Shown here: piece after piece, positions 17,222 to 27,464 of the stretch
How positions within the stretch are numbered: the stretch's first letter is position 1
Layout of the letters: each line of letters opens with the position of its first letter
Source: an uncultured Vibrio sp.
Lineage (GTDB): Bacteria; Pseudomonadota; Gammaproteobacteria; Enterobacterales; Vibrionaceae
Assembly: GCF_963675395.1 (NCBI RefSeq)
Contig: NZ_OY776222.1
Span: 1,054,001 to 1,118,000 of the forward strand
DNA length: 64,000 nucleotides
Reading direction: 5' to 3'
Position numbers and translations under genes: made by a program
Notes under the pieces: generated by a model
Databases searched by the model: none
Seen by the model: the letters and a program-made list of their open reading frames with translations, nothing else
Told to the model about the DNA's origin: nothing

Positions 17222-18409
17222 ATGTTTTCTAATCTACCAACTCCCGTATTAGATCCTATTTTATCTTTATCCGTTGCATACCGTAACGATGCGCGTCCTA
17301 ACAAGGTTGATCTTGGCATTGGCGTTTATAAAAACAGCGCAGGCGAAACGCCAATCATGAAAGCCATTCAGATGGCGCAAGATGTTGTTGTTAAAACTCA
17401 AAAAACCAAAGCTTACGTCGGCCTTGCAGGTTGCGAAGAGTTTAACCAAAGCATGGTTGATCTCTTATTATCAGGAACTTCCGCAATGGATCGTGTTGCG
17501 GCAATTCAAACCCCAGGGGCGAGTGGTGCCTTGCGCATGTTGGGTGACTTAATGAAAGTCGCGCAACCGGATACCACCGTATGGATTTCTAATCCAAGTT
17601 ATGTGAACCACAAGCCGGTGATGGAAGCCGCGGGTCTGAAAGTAAGGTTCTACCATTACTTCTCTCCAGAAACCAAACAAGTTGATTCGGCGAAAATGAT
17701 CGACGATTTGTCAAAAGCCGGTCCTTCTGATGTCGTGCTACTTCACGGTTGTTGCCACAACCCAACGGGTGCTGACATCGACTTCGCTGCTTGGCAAGCG
17801 ATTACAGAGCTATCTCAGAAGAATGGTTTCACACCTTTTGTTGATATCGCCTATCAAGGTTTTGGTGACGGTCTGGAAGCAGACGCGAAAGGCCTTCGCT
17901 TTATGGCTGATAACGTCGAGGAGATGCTCATCACAACATCTTGCTCGAAGAATTTTGGCCTTTATCGTGAGCGTACTGGTGCTGCGATCGTCGTCGGTAA
18001 AAATACGCAAGACGTCACTAACGCAAAAGGTAAGCTATTAACCTTGGCTCGTTCTACTTACACGATGCCGCCAGATCATGGCGCTGCATTGGTCAAAACG
18101 ATCCTTCAAGACACAAATCTGACATCTGTTTGGAAACAAGAACTGAGCGAAATGCAGCAGCGTTTAGTAAGTCTTCGTCAAAACTTGTGTAACGAATTGA
18201 GAAATAACCACAATACAGATCAATTCGACTTCATTGAGAGTCACAAAGGTATGTTTACTGTGCTAGGCTTTACTGAAAAGCAAATGGCGCACCTGCGTGA
18301 AGATTATGGCATTTATGGTGTCGGTGATGGTCGAATTAATATCGCAGGCCTAACCGAAACACATATTCCTTACGTAGCTGACGCGATCAATAAAGTATCT
18401 CAACTTTAA
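17222..18409 (+). CDS. tyrB: Aromatic amino acid / aspartate aminotransferase (class I PLP)
   Basis: 395 residues from MFSNLPTPVLDPIL; the frame is open for another 30 codons upstream but this start matches the family length. PLP-lysine lies in TTSCSKNFGLYRERTGA, the Asp-binding NPTGADIDF block and the substrate Arg near GRINIAGLTETHIPY are present. It interconverts aromatic amino acids and 2-oxoacids with glutamate. The gene symbol follows the closest family; aspC-like activity cannot be excluded. Confidence 0.88.
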   Translation: MFSNLPTPVLDPILSLSVAYRNDARPNKVDLGIGVYKNSAGETPIMKAIQMAQDVVVKTQKTKAYVGLAGCEEFNQSMVDLLLSGTSAMDRVAAIQTPGASGALRMLGDLMKVAQPDTTVWISNPSYVNHKPVMEAAGLKVRFYHYFSPETKQVDSAKMIDDLSKAGPSDVVLLHGCCHNPTGADIDFAAWQAITELSQKNGFTPFVDIAYQGFGDGLEADAKGLRFMADNVEEMLITTSCSKNFGLYRERTGAAIVVGKNTQDVTNAKGKLLTLARSTYTMPPDHGAALVKTILQDTNLTSVWKQELSEMQQRLVSLRQNLCNELRNNHNTDQFDFIESHKGMFTVLGFTEKQMAHLREDYGIYGVGDGRINIAGLTETHIPYVADAINKVSQL

Positions 18410-18421
18410 TTCGGAGTGTGG

Positions 18422-19096
18422 ATGAAAAACTGGAAACTGATTCTACCGCTTATGATGAGTGGTAGTTTAATTGCTTGTACGTCAACGCAAACGACGACAG
18501 AGCCTGTTGAGCCAGAAACGCCAAAAGTAGAACAACCTGTTGTGGTAGAGCCAGAAGTTAAACCAGAGGTTGAGCCTAAGCCAGAAGTAAAACCTAAACC
18601 GCAACCAGAGCCAGAAAAGAAACCTGAACCTAAACCAGAAAAGCCAGTTAAGGTACAAAAAACGCCTGACGGAATGCTTATTCTTGGCTCAGAAGAGTGG
18701 GTTTACGTACCGGGCATTGATGAAACGTTTAAAGCGCGTGTAGATACAGGTGCAACGACATCGTCAATCAGTGCGCTCGATATCGTGCCGTTTGAACGTG
18801 ATGGCAAAGATTGGGTACAGTTTAAAATTGACCTCGGTGACAAGGCGAGCAAAGAATTTAAACTGCCCGTAGAGCGTTGGGCCAAGGTAAAACAGTCATC
18901 ATCAGATGAGGTAAATAAACGTGCTGTTGTGATGGCCTACATTCAAGTCGGTGATTACAAAGAAAAGACGGAGTTTACCTTGGCTGAAAGAGGCCATATG
19001 AAGTTCCCAATGTTATTGGGACGTAGCTTCTTCAGAGATATTGCTGTCGTGGACGTATCGAAAAAATACATCCAAGATAAACCGAGTAAAAAGTAG
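18422..19096 (+). CDS. Lipoprotein with retropepsin-like domain (RimB/DUF785, so-called ATP-dependent zinc protease)
   Basis: 224 residues from ATG 18422 with CGGAG 5-9 nt upstream. A lipoprotein signal ends in SGSLIAC, followed by a Pro/Glu/Lys-rich spacer of about 50 residues (PEVKPEVEPKPEVKPKPQPE) suited to crossing toward peptidoglycan. The globular part carries VDTGATTSS, the Asp-Thr-Gly hallmark of retropepsins, and a second hydrophobic-hydrophobic-Gly element MLLGRSFF near the end. The database label of zinc protease is not supported by a zinc motif. Starts 12 bp after the aminotransferase. Confidence 0.85.
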   Translation: MKNWKLILPLMMSGSLIACTSTQTTTEPVEPETPKVEQPVVVEPEVKPEVEPKPEVKPKPQPEPEKKPEPKPEKPVKVQKTPDGMLILGSEEWVYVPGIDETFKARVDTGATTSSISALDIVPFERDGKDWVQFKIDLGDKASKEFKLPVERWAKVKQSSSDEVNKRAVVMAYIQVGDYKEKTEFTLAERGHMKFPMLLGRSFFRDIAVVDVSKKYIQDKPSKK

Positions 19097-19113
19097 CAAC
19101 ACGTTCAAAACTG

Positions 19114-19146
19114 AAATGGCCTCCATAATTGGAAGCCATTTTTTAT
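19114..19146 (+). terminator. Rho-independent terminator
   Basis: AAATGGC/GCCATTT stem with an inner CTCC...GGAA extension and a T tail, between convergent genes. Confidence 0.75.
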
Positions 19147-19163
19147 TTAAACTTTTTGGTCAT

Positions 19164-19700
19164 TCAGAACCCAAATCGGGCAGACATTACGAGCTGCTGT
19201 CCGTAAACACCGTTGTTTTTTAAATCAGCGCCAAGTGACAACTGCTGAGTAGAATGAAATCGCGCCCCGAAGTTGTAAACAGTGTGGGAATCGTCACTGT
19301 TCATCAACTGGCCTAAACGAGCATGAAGCTCTACATTTTGCGTAAACCAGATACGAGTACCAAGATTGACTTCTGCGTGCCACTCATCACCTACCTTATC
19401 GCTACTGTTTTGCTTAATATTATGCAGCAACATCTGGCCATAAATATCAGCGAATTGCCCCGCAGGGCCATTAAAGCCGATACCACCGGCCACATCCCAA
19501 TCACCACTAAATTCACTATCAGCCCGACCAATAACGTGGGTGTTCTCAGTAAAGTAGCTTGTAATCTCGCCACCAAATGTTGCTGGACTGGTACCCATAC
19601 GGACTTCCAACGTATTGTAGTTAAAATTATTGGCATAAGAGGAAAGTGGCAGTATCGCGCACAAACCAAAGGCTGTAACCTTTAGCGCTTTACCTATCAT
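19164..19700 (-). CDS. Putative outer-membrane beta-barrel protein
   Basis: 178 residues from ATG 19700, which has GGAGAC upstream. A signal peptide ends at SSYANN. The rest alternates hydrophobic and polar residues in beta-strand patterns, and the chain ends in RFGF with a terminal Phe, the BamA recognition feature. No family is recognised. About eight strands would fit the length, as in small OmpX/OmpW-size barrels. Function unknown. Confidence 0.7.
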   Translation of the reverse strand: MIGKALKVTAFGLCAILPLSSYANNFNYNTLEVRMGTSPATFGGEITSYFTENTHVIGRADSEFSGDWDVAGGIGFNGPAGQFADIYGQMLLHNIKQNSSDKVGDEWHAEVNLGTRIWFTQNVELHARLGQLMNSDDSHTVYNFGARFHSTQQLSLGADLKNNGVYGQQLVMSARFGF

Positions 19701-19940
19701 GGTGTCTCCAGACAAGATCATTAAAATTTACAGGACAATAGCAAAAATCAGGCCACAAATGACAATGGTGTCATTTTTTACAAATGTCGCTTCTTCTAAC
19801 CCGTTAATGAAGACTTAGAGCCTGATGGCCTAATAGGCAAAGTGGCACAATTGTGACGATTCACTTTGATATTCAGTTCATTTGCTTGAGTAACGTGCAA
19901 CGATAACGTTATGATTGCTCATCTATTTTGTCTCTAACGA

Positions 19941-21398
19941 ATGCTCATGAAATCAGCGATTCCTTCTTTAATGGTTCAAGGCACCACATCGGATGCCGGA
20001 AAAAGTGTACTGGTGGCAGGTTTATGCCGTGTGTTAGCTCGAAGAGGGATTAAAGTTGCCCCATTTAAGCCACAAAATATGGCGCTCAATAGCGCGGTAA
20101 CCAAAGATGGTGGCGAGATTGGACGAGCTCAGGAAGTTCAGGCTCAAGCCTGCAATATAGAATCCACTGTTCATATGAACCCGGTACTTATCAAGCCGAA
20201 CAGCGATACAGGTGCACAGATCATTCTGCAAGGCAAAGCATTGTCTGATATGGATGCTGCGGGTTTCCATGATTACAAAAAAATCGCGATGAATACCGTA
20301 CTGGACTCCTTTTCTCGTCTTACTCAAGAGTTTGAATCAATCATGATTGAAGGCGCAGGTAGTCCGGCAGAAATAAACCTTCGAGAAGGGGATATTGCCA
20401 ATATGGGCTTTGCAGAAGCCGCTGACGTTCCAGTCATTATTGTCGCAGATATCGACCGAGGTGGTGTTTTTGCTCATCTATATGGCACCTTAGCATTACT
20501 TTCAGAATCAGAACAAGCTCGTGTGAAAGGCTTTGTCATTAATCGGTTCCGGGGCGATATTCGTTTGTTGCAATCAGGCTTGGACTGGCTTGAAGAAACA
20601 ACAGGTAAGCCAGTTTTAGGCGTATTGCCGTACCTTCATGGCTTCAACCTTGAAGCAGAAGACGCGATTACTGACCAGCAAGAATTAAACTCTGAAGTAA
20701 AGCTCAATGTTGTGGTGCCCGTGTTAACTCGCATCAGTAACCATACCGATTTTGATGCGTTACGCCTCAATCCAGACATTAACTTACGTTATGTGGGTAA
20801 AGGTGAAAAAATCGACAAGGCTGATTTGGTTATTCTACCCGGTACAAAATCTGTCAGAGACGATTTAGCGTACTTAAGAAGCCAGGGCTGGGACAAAGAT
20901 ATATTGCGCCATATTCGTCTGGGTGGAAAAGTAATGGGCATCTGTGGCGGTTATCAGATGCTTGGTAAAACAATTAATGATCCAGATGGCGTGGAGAGTG
21001 CGTCAGGAATGAGTGAAGGCTTAGGGCTGCTCGACGTACATACAGTGCTGACTGGCAGTAAGCAACTGACAAAGACACAAGCCATGGTGAGTCTTAATGG
21101 GAAAACAGCTAGGGCAAAAGGCTACGAGATTCATGTTGGCCGAAGCGAAGTGTCCGGGGAGCAACCACTTGAACTCGCCAATGGAGCTTTGGACGGTGCG
21201 CTAAGTCAATGCGGTCAGATTATGGGAACCTATTTACACGGTTTCTTTGACGAGGTAGAGGTTCTCAATCTTATTGCTGAATGGGTAAATGGCTCTCAAA
21301 TAAAGCAGCAAAATTTCGAAGAGCTTAAAGAGCTTGGTATTAATCGTATTGCCGATGCGATAGAACAACACGTGAACTTAGATTTTTTGTTTAAATAG
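19941..21398 (+). CDS. cobQ: Cobyric acid synthase
   Basis: 485 residues. An N-terminal P-loop-like [35 protein letters not shown], and a class-I-like glutamine amidotransferase half with [12 protein letters not shown] (nucleophile Cys) and a His in YLHGFFD. It amidates four carboxylates of adenosylcobyrinic diamide using glutamine and ATP in cobalamin synthesis. It stands alone here without other cob genes, and no cobalamin riboswitch was found in its 240-bp leader, suggesting salvage of corrinoids. Start may be ATG 19941 or 19947. Confidence 0.95.
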   Translation: MLMKSAIPSLMVQGTTSDAGKSVLVAGLCRVLARRGIKVAPFKPQNMALNSAVTKDGGEIGRAQEVQAQACNIESTVHMNPVLIKPNSDTGAQIILQGKALSDMDAAGFHDYKKIAMNTVLDSFSRLTQEFESIMIEGAGSPAEINLREGDIANMGFAEAADVPVIIVADIDRGGVFAHLYGTLALLSESEQARVKGFVINRFRGDIRLLQSGLDWLEETTGKPVLGVLPYLHGFNLEAEDAITDQQELNSEVKLNVVVPVLTRISNHTDFDALRLNPDINLRYVGKGEKIDKADLVILPGTKSVRDDLAYLRSQGWDKDILRHIRLGGKVMGICGGYQMLGKTINDPDGVESASGMSEGLGLLDVHTVLTGSKQLTKTQAMVSLNGKTARAKGYEIHVGRSEVSGEQPLELANGALDGALSQCGQIMGTYLHGFFDEVEVLNLIAEWVNGSQIKQQNFEELKELGINRIADAIEQHVNLDFLFK

Positions 21399-21457
21399 TA
21401 CGTTAACGCTATGAACTGAAGATCATTTTTTAGCCTGTCTGGTAAAGGAATCTATTA

Positions 21458-22225
21458 ATGAGAGCGTGGAAAACACATGCCTGCCTATCGGCAATGTTAA
21501 GCGTTGCATTTTCAGCAAATGCAGAAACAGCTATCAAAGTTTACGCAGCGTCTTCAATGACCAATGCGATTGATGAAATCGTACAAAATTTTGAAGACAA
21601 GTTCGACGTTGCGGTTACGCCTGTTTACGGTGGCTCCTCGTCTATCGCTCGTCAAATACTAAACGGCGCGCCCGCTGATGTTTTTATCTCGGCGAATACC
21701 AAATGGATGGATTATTTGGTCGATGAAGGCGTAATTTCCAGTGACAATGTCACAAGCTTAGTTGGCAATAGCTTAGTTTTAATCGCTCCGAAAGCATCGA
21801 ACTCCAGCGCCTTTAATTTTAACGACAGTAAAGCGTGGCAAGCCGCGCTAAATGACGGACGTCTTGCACTCGGTAATCCGACATCGGTACCTGTGGGTAT
21901 GTACGCCAAAGAATCACTGACTACACTGGGTGTATGGAAAGATATCAAATATAAAGTCGCACCAACAAAAAATGTTCGCCTTGCGTTAGCTCTGGTAGAG
22001 CGCGGCGAAGCACCATTAGGTGTTGTGTATAAAACGGACGCGTTATTGACGGATAAAGTTAAAATCGTATCGGAATTCGCAAGTGATACACACTCAGCAA
22101 TCGTTTATCCGGCAGCGATTGTTAATGACTCAACGGAATCGGAGCAGTTTTTCCGCTACCTGAGTACAGAAGATGCCAAAGATGTCTTTGTCAAATATGG
22201 TTTCAGTAATAAGGATCAAGAGTGA
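21458..22225 (+). CDS. modA: Molybdate ABC transporter, periplasmic binding protein
   Basis: 255 residues. Signal peptide MRAWKTHACLSAMLSVAFSANA, then IKVYAASSMTNAIDEI and VYGGSSSIARQI, which supply the oxyanion-binding Ser residues. Delivers molybdate or tungstate to ModBC. AAAGGAA is 8 nt upstream. A matS site lies inside the gene at 21741. Confidence 0.95.
   Translation: MRAWKTHACLSAMLSVAFSANAETAIKVYAASSMTNAIDEIVQNFEDKFDVAVTPVYGGSSSIARQILNGAPADVFISANTKWMDYLVDEGVISSDNVTSLVGNSLVLIAPKASNSSAFNFNDSKAWQAALNDGRLALGNPTSVPVGMYAKESLTTLGVWKDIKYKVAPTKNVRLALALVERGEAPLGVVYKTDALLTDKVKIVSEFASDTHSAIVYPAAIVNDSTESEQFFRYLSTEDAKDVFVKYGFSNKDQE
21741..21753. promoter_or_regulatory. matS site (MatP binding)
   Basis: GTGACAATGTCAC, a perfect consensus match within modA, 17.7 kb left of dif. 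Confidence 0.85.
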
Positions 22226-22908
22226 CAGAACTTGAATACCAAGCTTTAATCTTAAGCCTGAAAGTCGGTACATACGCGGTACTTTGGCTTATCCCTTTAG
22301 GGGTTTTATTAGCTTGGTTACTTTCCCGTAAAAAGTTCTTTGGTAAATCAGTCCTTGATAGCCTCATTCACCTGCCGTTGGTATTACCTCCTGTCGTTAT
22401 CGGTTATTTGCTGTTGGTTTTTCTTGGACGGCAAGGGTTCCTCGGCAGTTGGCTATATGAACATTTTGGTGTGGTATTTAGCTTTAATTGGAAAGGAGCG
22501 GTTGTCGCTTGTATTGTCGTCGCACTGCCACTTATGGTTCGTTCGGTCCGTTTAAGTTTAGAAAGTGTCGACCCTAAACTTGAACATGCAGCCTCAACAC
22601 TCGGTGCTTCTCGGTTAAAAGTGTTTATGACGATTACACTGCCGTTGACTATCCCTGGCATTATTACTGGAACCATGCTGTCCTTCGCGCGTAGCCTGGG
22701 CGAATTTGGCGCTACAATTAGTTTTGTGTCTAATATTCCGGGAGAGACACAAACGATACCTCTTGCTATGTACAACTTTATCGAAACGCCCGGGGCAGAG
22801 ATGGAAGCGGCGCGCCTTTGTATTATTTCAATCGCACTGGCGTTATCCACATTAATGGCATCTGAATGGCTGAATCGAAGAGCTTCAAGCCGGTTGGGAG
22901 CCAAATGA
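22222..22908 (+). CDS. modB: Molybdate ABC transporter permease
   Basis: 228 residues, five to six membrane helices, EAA loop [29 protein letters not shown]. The GTG start overlaps the modA stop (GTGA), with AAGGA upstream. Inner membrane. Confidence 0.95.
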   Translation: MTELEYQALILSLKVGTYAVLWLIPLGVLLAWLLSRKKFFGKSVLDSLIHLPLVLPPVVIGYLLLVFLGRQGFLGSWLYEHFGVVFSFNWKGAVVACIVVALPLMVRSVRLSLESVDPKLEHAASTLGASRLKVFMTITLPLTIPGIITGTMLSFARSLGEFGATISFVSNIPGETQTIPLAMYNFIETPGAEMEAARLCIISIALALSTLMASEWLNRRASSRLGAK

Positions 22909-24023
22909 TGAGCATTAAAGTACAATTTAAACAGTCACTTGGTGAAACTGACTTTGATGTCAACCTTGAGTTACCCTGTAACGGAATAAGTGCGCTGTTT
23001 GGTCGTTCTGGCGCAGGTAAAACAACGTTGATCAATGTTATCAGTGGATTGGTTACGCCGACACAAGGTAAAGTCACCATTGGTGAACACGTTTTGTATG
23101 ATAGTGATAGGTCGATAAACTTACCGACTCACAAGCGGAAGATTGGCTATGTTTTTCAGGACTCTCGTTTATTCCCACACTATTCAGTAAAAGGGAACTT
23201 GATGTATGGCGTAAAAGAGAAAGACAGCGCTTACTTTGATGCGGTGACAGAGCTGCTCTCGATAAAGCCGCTACTGAAGCGTTTCCCAGCGTCGCTTTCT
23301 GGTGGCGAAAGACAACGAGTGGCCATCGCGCGCGCATTGTTGTCTAAACCAAACTTATTGTTAATGGATGAGCCATTAGCATCCTTAGATATGCCCAGAA
23401 AGCGAGAAGTGATGCCTTTTCTCGAAGAACTGTCTGAAAAAGTCAATATTCCCATCGTTTATGTGACACATAGCCTACAAGAAATCATCAGACTGGCTCA
23501 GAACTTGGCTATTATCGAACACGGTCAAATTGTGACCTCAGGGAAGCTGGAAGATGTCTGGGCTTCTCACGCAATGAGGCCATGGCAGTCGTTTTCTGAA
23601 CACAGTAGCTTGTTTGAAGGAAAGATCGCGACTCATCACAGTCACTATGCGCTAACTTCTGTAAAGCTTGGTCAGAGTGCATCACTTTGGGTACAAAAGA
23701 TTGAGGGTGAACCGGGTACATCGATTCGACTTCAGGTGCGAGCTAGCGATGTCTCTATCGCACTCGAGCGTCCCGTTGGCACATCGATTCGAAACGTTTT
23801 GCCTGCGACGGTACAGTCTATAGAGCAAGTGAATGTCGGAGACGATAAGCAGAGCATAACGGTGTCTTTGCAGTTGGATGAGGGGTGCTGTTTGTGGGCA
23901 AAAATTACTCCTTGGGCACTTGATGACCTCAATTTAAAGCCAGGTGACTCCGTCTATGCGCAAGTGAAGGGGGTGAGTGTGACTCAACGTGACATTGCGT
24001 TTTCACCACATTCTTATCACTGA
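22905..24023 (+). CDS. modC: Molybdate ABC transporter ATPase with C-terminal MOP domain
   Basis: 372 residues starting at ATG 22905, which overlaps the modB stop. Walker [12 protein letters not shown], signature [15 protein letters not shown], Walker [14 protein letters not shown]-loop YVTHS. A TOBE/MOP molybdate-binding domain lies in the last about 70 residues and gives feedback inhibition. The overlaps imply translational coupling of modABC. Confidence 0.95.
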   Translation: MMSIKVQFKQSLGETDFDVNLELPCNGISALFGRSGAGKTTLINVISGLVTPTQGKVTIGEHVLYDSDRSINLPTHKRKIGYVFQDSRLFPHYSVKGNLMYGVKEKDSAYFDAVTELLSIKPLLKRFPASLSGGERQRVAIARALLSKPNLLLMDEPLASLDMPRKREVMPFLEELSEKVNIPIVYVTHSLQEIIRLAQNLAIIEHGQIVTSGKLEDVWASHAMRPWQSFSEHSSLFEGKIATHHSHYALTSVKLGQSASLWVQKIEGEPGTSIRLQVRASDVSIALERPVGTSIRNVLPATVQSIEQVNVGDDKQSITVSLQLDEGCCLWAKITPWALDDLNLKPGDSVYAQVKGVSVTQRDIAFSPHSYH

Positions 24024-24075
24024 TGATCTATACAGCTACACAGATACTTGTGAGTTACATTCCTACCAATACAAC

Positions 24076-24103
24076 AAAGGGCCGCGCATGCAGCCCTTTC
24101 TTC
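24076..24103. terminator. Bidirectional terminator between modC and the DUF3069-type gene
   Basis: AAAGGGC/GCCCTTT stem with a 10-nt loop and a TTC-rich tail on the plus strand. Confidence 0.6.
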
Positions 24104-24139
24104 ACTTTACCACTGAGTGTAAATGAACCCGAGTTCAGG

Positions 24140-24577
24140 TTACTTAGCAAACACTTCTTTGAATTCACGTTTTAGCAGAGGATCACGGCGAGCTTTTTTC
24201 ATTTGCTTAACCATGTCTTTCACGCAGTTGTGAAGGACATTGTCTAGCAACTGAGCTCGGTACTCTTCTTTATCTTCATCGGTCATGTTTTCTGGCAGGT
24301 TAAGGGTTGGAAATTCTTCCATCACGTTAATGCCAGCAAATGCTTGGCCTACCGAAACTAGAGCATGGAACTGTTCAAAGTTATCCAGAATGTTTTGTGC
24401 GCTTGCTGGCATTTCGTCCCAAGACGCGCGAACAGCTTCTTCTGACACTTCATGGATAGAGGTAACCATTTCGAACATTTCCTCTGGAACTTCGTCGAAT
24501 TCAATAACTTTACGTAGCTCTGGAGAAATGGTTTCTAGATCGATTTTTTTGCTTTCGGTGTTAGTTGCTTCTGACAT
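24140..24577 (-). CDS. Conserved acidic protein, probable DUF3069 family
   Basis: 145 residues from the ATG at 24577 (MSEATNTESKKI), with GAGAGA upstream. Largely alpha-helical and acidic, ending in a basic segment KQMKKARRDPLLKREFKEVFAK. No signal peptide or membrane helix, so cytoplasmic. I recognise the pattern from Vibrio and related gammaproteobacteria, where it is annotated only as a domain of unknown function. No function can be inferred from its convergent neighbour modC. Confidence 0.7.
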   Translation of the reverse strand: MSEATNTESKKIDLETISPELRKVIEFDEVPEEMFEMVTSIHEVSEEAVRASWDEMPASAQNILDNFEQFHALVSVGQAFAGINVMEEFPTLNLPENMTDEDKEEYRAQLLDNVLHNCVKDMVKQMKKARRDPLLKREFKEVFAK

Positions 24578-24782
24578 GCTGTGTCTCTCATTACAAAAAG
24601 GCGGGAATAGTAATATCAAATGGTTCAAATATCTACCATTATAGTCCTTTGATTACGGGTCAATTAAACAAAAATATAGCGGTTAAATTATAGTGAGATG
24701 TACCAAGTCGTTGAATATGATATATGGTTAATTAAGACATAAAAAGATAATGGAACACTTTATGCGACCTAAAGGGACATCA

Positions 24783-25721
24783 ATGCGGATTCTACTGGTT
24801 GATGATGTTCAATTAGACAGAATGCAATTGGCTATTCGTCTTAAACAACTGGGGCATATCGTCAAAACAGTAGGCAGCGGTGCTGAAGCGCTAAACATTT
24901 ATGAGAGTTTCGATCCCGAGCTGGTTTTGCTCGATATCACTATGCCTGAAATGGATGGCTTTGAGCTTTCATTATCCATCAGAGAAGCTTGTACCGAGTG
25001 GATTCCTATCATTTTCCTTAGTAGTCATGAAGAGCCAGAGATCATCGCTAAAGCGATAGAAGTGGGCGGTGATGATTACCTTATCAAACCTGTAGATAAA
25101 CTCGTCCTCAATTCCAAACTCATCGCTATGCAGCGTATTGCTCGCATGAGGTGCGAGTTAAAACAAGCGACAGCACAACTCGAAAAAGTAAATCGGCTTT
25201 TAACCCAGCAGGCGAATGAGGATGGATTAACAAAGCTTTATAACCGCAGATACATTGATCAGAAGCTTGAATCAATGGTTGCGTGGCACGGCCGCCGTTG
25301 CATGCCGATGGCAATGATTTTGTTAGATGTCGACTTTTTTAAGGCGTTTAACGATAACTATGGTCACATAGAAGGGGATAGGTGCTTGCAGGCGATTGCA
25401 AGTCAACTCAAAGCGACTTTTTGCCGCTCGGGTGAGTACGTTGGGCGTTATGGTGGAGAAGAGTTTGTCGTATTGCTTAGTGGCACCGATGAACAAATGG
25501 CAGAAAGAGAGGCCGCTCGTATTCAAGAGGCGATTGCTTTCCTTAACTATCCTCATGAGTATTCGAGTATTACAAATAGAGTTACAGTGTCACAGGGCGT
25601 ACTTGCCTTTCAAGCTACCGGAAAAGAAAATAAAGCCGATTTGTATGCGATGGTCGATAGAGCGCTCTACACATCGAAATCACAAGGTCGTGATACTCAT
25701 ACATTGGTAAATAGAAATTGA
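24783..25721 (+). CDS. Response regulator with GGDEF domain (diguanylate cyclase)
   Basis: 312 residues from ATG 24783, preferred over ATG 24750 because AGGG precedes it and the receiver then starts at residue 1. Receiver domain with acidic pocket LLVDDV, phosphoacceptor in LVLLDITMPEMDG and K in YLIKPVDK. A coiled linker leads to a GGDEF domain with intact RYGGEEF. The inhibitory site RxxD is RSGE here, so product inhibition may be weak. PleD/WspR-like phosphorylation-controlled cyclic-di-GMP synthesis is expected. No histidine kinase is adjacent. Confidence 0.92.
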   Translation: MRILLVDDVQLDRMQLAIRLKQLGHIVKTVGSGAEALNIYESFDPELVLLDITMPEMDGFELSLSIREACTEWIPIIFLSSHEEPEIIAKAIEVGGDDYLIKPVDKLVLNSKLIAMQRIARMRCELKQATAQLEKVNRLLTQQANEDGLTKLYNRRYIDQKLESMVAWHGRRCMPMAMILLDVDFFKAFNDNYGHIEGDRCLQAIASQLKATFCRSGEYVGRYGGEEFVVLLSGTDEQMAEREAARIQEAIAFLNYPHEYSSITNRVTVSQGVLAFQATGKENKADLYAMVDRALYTSKSQGRDTHTLVNRN

Positions 25722-25746
25722 TTCTTAACCAATCTCCGCGATATTG

Positions 25747-25759
25747 GTGACGGCGTCAC
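25747..25759. promoter_or_regulatory. matS site (MatP binding)
   Basis: GTGACGGCGTCAC matches the matS consensus GTGACRNYGTCAC at all positions; located between two convergent GGDEF genes. Confidence 0.85.
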
Positions 25760-25855
25760 TAAATACCAAGTCGTGTTTTTAGAGGTTGTATTGTATGTAG
25801 TAAAGCTGACGATGGAAATGTATTTAAATATAAGAGTAAATGGTGTCGTTTATTA

Positions 25856-27121
25856 TCAGGAAAGACGTGACCTGAATCCACCGTTGGAACACTTAATACA
25901 ATTTCGGCCAGAACTTTTTGCTTGATATAAAGCCTCATCCGCAAATGAGAGGACGTCTTCCGGATCCAACGCATTTCGGCTGTCTGCAACACCGATACTC
26001 ACCGTTACTGATACTGAGTTTCTTTCCACCTTTTCATTTCCGCGCTTCATTTGTCCTTGTTGATGATCGTCTAGGCGAGATGCTGAATCACGTAAGACCA
26101 TTTTATAATTTGCAATCAATTTATGGACTTCTTCGACGTGTTTTAAACAATCTTCAGAGTATTTACCTTTAAATAAAATAGTGAACTCTTCACCACCAAA
26201 ACGATAAACTTTCGCACCACCACGCGTTTTCATTAACAATGCTGCGACGAGTTTAAGTACATCGTCACCTGTATCATGTCCGTAGGTGTCGTTAAAGTTT
26301 TTAAAACGATCCACGTCTAACATGACGACGGTGTATTTACCATCTAGATCTTTAAAATCAAGATCAAGCGATCTACGGCTAGGAATCTGAGTTAAACTGT
26401 CTGTAAAAGCAAGATGATGGCTAGCCATTGTTGAATACACAATCATAAGTAAACCTGCCAAAGTAAACATGGTGCTTGATATGTATTGAACTTCGAAAAA
26501 AATAAACGTAATGGAGGTTAGAGCCATCGCAGAGTATGTCATCGCATGGATGATTTTGTTCGTTACTAAGACCAAAATGCCTAAGATTCCAACAATGCCA
26601 ATACAGTATAAGACGAGGATGAAGGGAAGTTTGGAGATACTTGGTACGATGAACAAAATACCGTTTGTCCAGTTTTCGACTTGACCATTAATCTGAAACT
26701 TCAGGGTAATGTATGACCACAGAAAAAATGTCGCCAACATAAAAACATAGACAAACATGGCTTTTGAGTTTGCGCCATCTTTTCTGAATAGATACACGGC
26801 CAAAAAAGAAATCGGCAGCAGTGTTGCAAGCATCGTTAATTCGACCTGCACCGTATCGCTATTAACAGGCACCTGAAGACGATGTTGGATAATAAAGTAA
26901 GCAAGTAGCATCGAGAGGCATACCATAGACTCTCGTCCCTGCTTAAATGAGTAGCAAAACAAAAGTGCGCAACCCAGCAGTATATAGGGCAAATTTGCGG
27001 CAATTCCCCAGTTTGACTTAGTCAGCTGAATAATGCTATTCATGCCTGATATCGCTAAACCCAATAGAACTATTGGGAACACGAACTTGAAGCCTGATGA
27101 TGTCGTTAAGGAATAGGACAT
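25856..27121 (-). CDS. Membrane-bound diguanylate cyclase
   Basis: 421 residues. The N-terminal about 240 residues contain seven to eight hydrophobic helices resembling a MASE-type integral sensor. The C-terminal GGDEF domain has YRFGGEEFTILFKG with intact catalytic residues; the RxxD inhibitory site is not kept. It synthesises cyclic di-GMP in response to a signal in or near the inner membrane. It converges with the response-regulator cyclase across a matS site. Confidence 0.9.
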   Translation of the reverse strand: MSYSLTTSSGFKFVFPIVLLGLAISGMNSIIQLTKSNWGIAANLPYILLGCALLFCYSFKQGRESMVCLSMLLAYFIIQHRLQVPVNSDTVQVELTMLATLLPISFLAVYLFRKDGANSKAMFVYVFMLATFFLWSYITLKFQINGQVENWTNGILFIVPSISKLPFILVLYCIGIVGILGILVLVTNKIIHAMTYSAMALTSITFIFFEVQYISSTMFTLAGLLMIVYSTMASHHLAFTDSLTQIPSRRSLDLDFKDLDGKYTVVMLDVDRFKNFNDTYGHDTGDDVLKLVAALLMKTRGGAKVYRFGGEEFTILFKGKYSEDCLKHVEEVHKLIANYKMVLRDSASRLDDHQQGQMKRGNEKVERNSVSVTVSIGVADSRNALDPEDVLSFADEALYQAKSSGRNCIKCSNGGFRSRLS

Positions 27122-27464
27122 TTGGAAAATTGCCTACAAAATTAGTTGAATACACAAATACATCACAATACACACAAGATGATATTATCATTGTAGACTA
27201 TATGCTTTCGGTACCTTATCTATTTCCACAATAAATACACCCCTGCTGTCATCTAAGTGGTTAACTACCTACGTAGCAGCACAACAACGGCAATAGAAGC
27301 AACAATCACAACAACAATGTGCCTGTTATTTTTTCACATACCCGTTATGATGAACATAAAGCGCTGGATTGGTACGAAAAACCAATTCTTAAGTAACATC
27401 GATCATGAATGTTCAACACTGTATCTGTTTGCGTATAGAGGTTGTGTTGGCCCAAGGAGGTATT
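27122..27464. other. Intergenic stretch without a clear gene
   Basis: Reading frames here, including one at 27257-27499, lack ribosome-binding sites and protein-like composition. The region must hold the divergent promoters of the cyclase and the HlyU-family gene; no operator was recognised. Confidence 0.4.

Noticed and set aside
19757..19781. Hairpin-like AAATGAC/GTCATTT with T tail on the plus strand
   Set aside because: No gene upstream on that strand needs a terminator; probably part of a promoter region or chance.
19722..19940. Cobalamin riboswitch before cobQ
   Set aside because: No B12-box-like sequence or multi-helix leader seen.
25581..25593. GTTACAGTGTCAC as a matS site
   Set aside because: One mismatch to the consensus at a conserved base; only perfect matches are listed.
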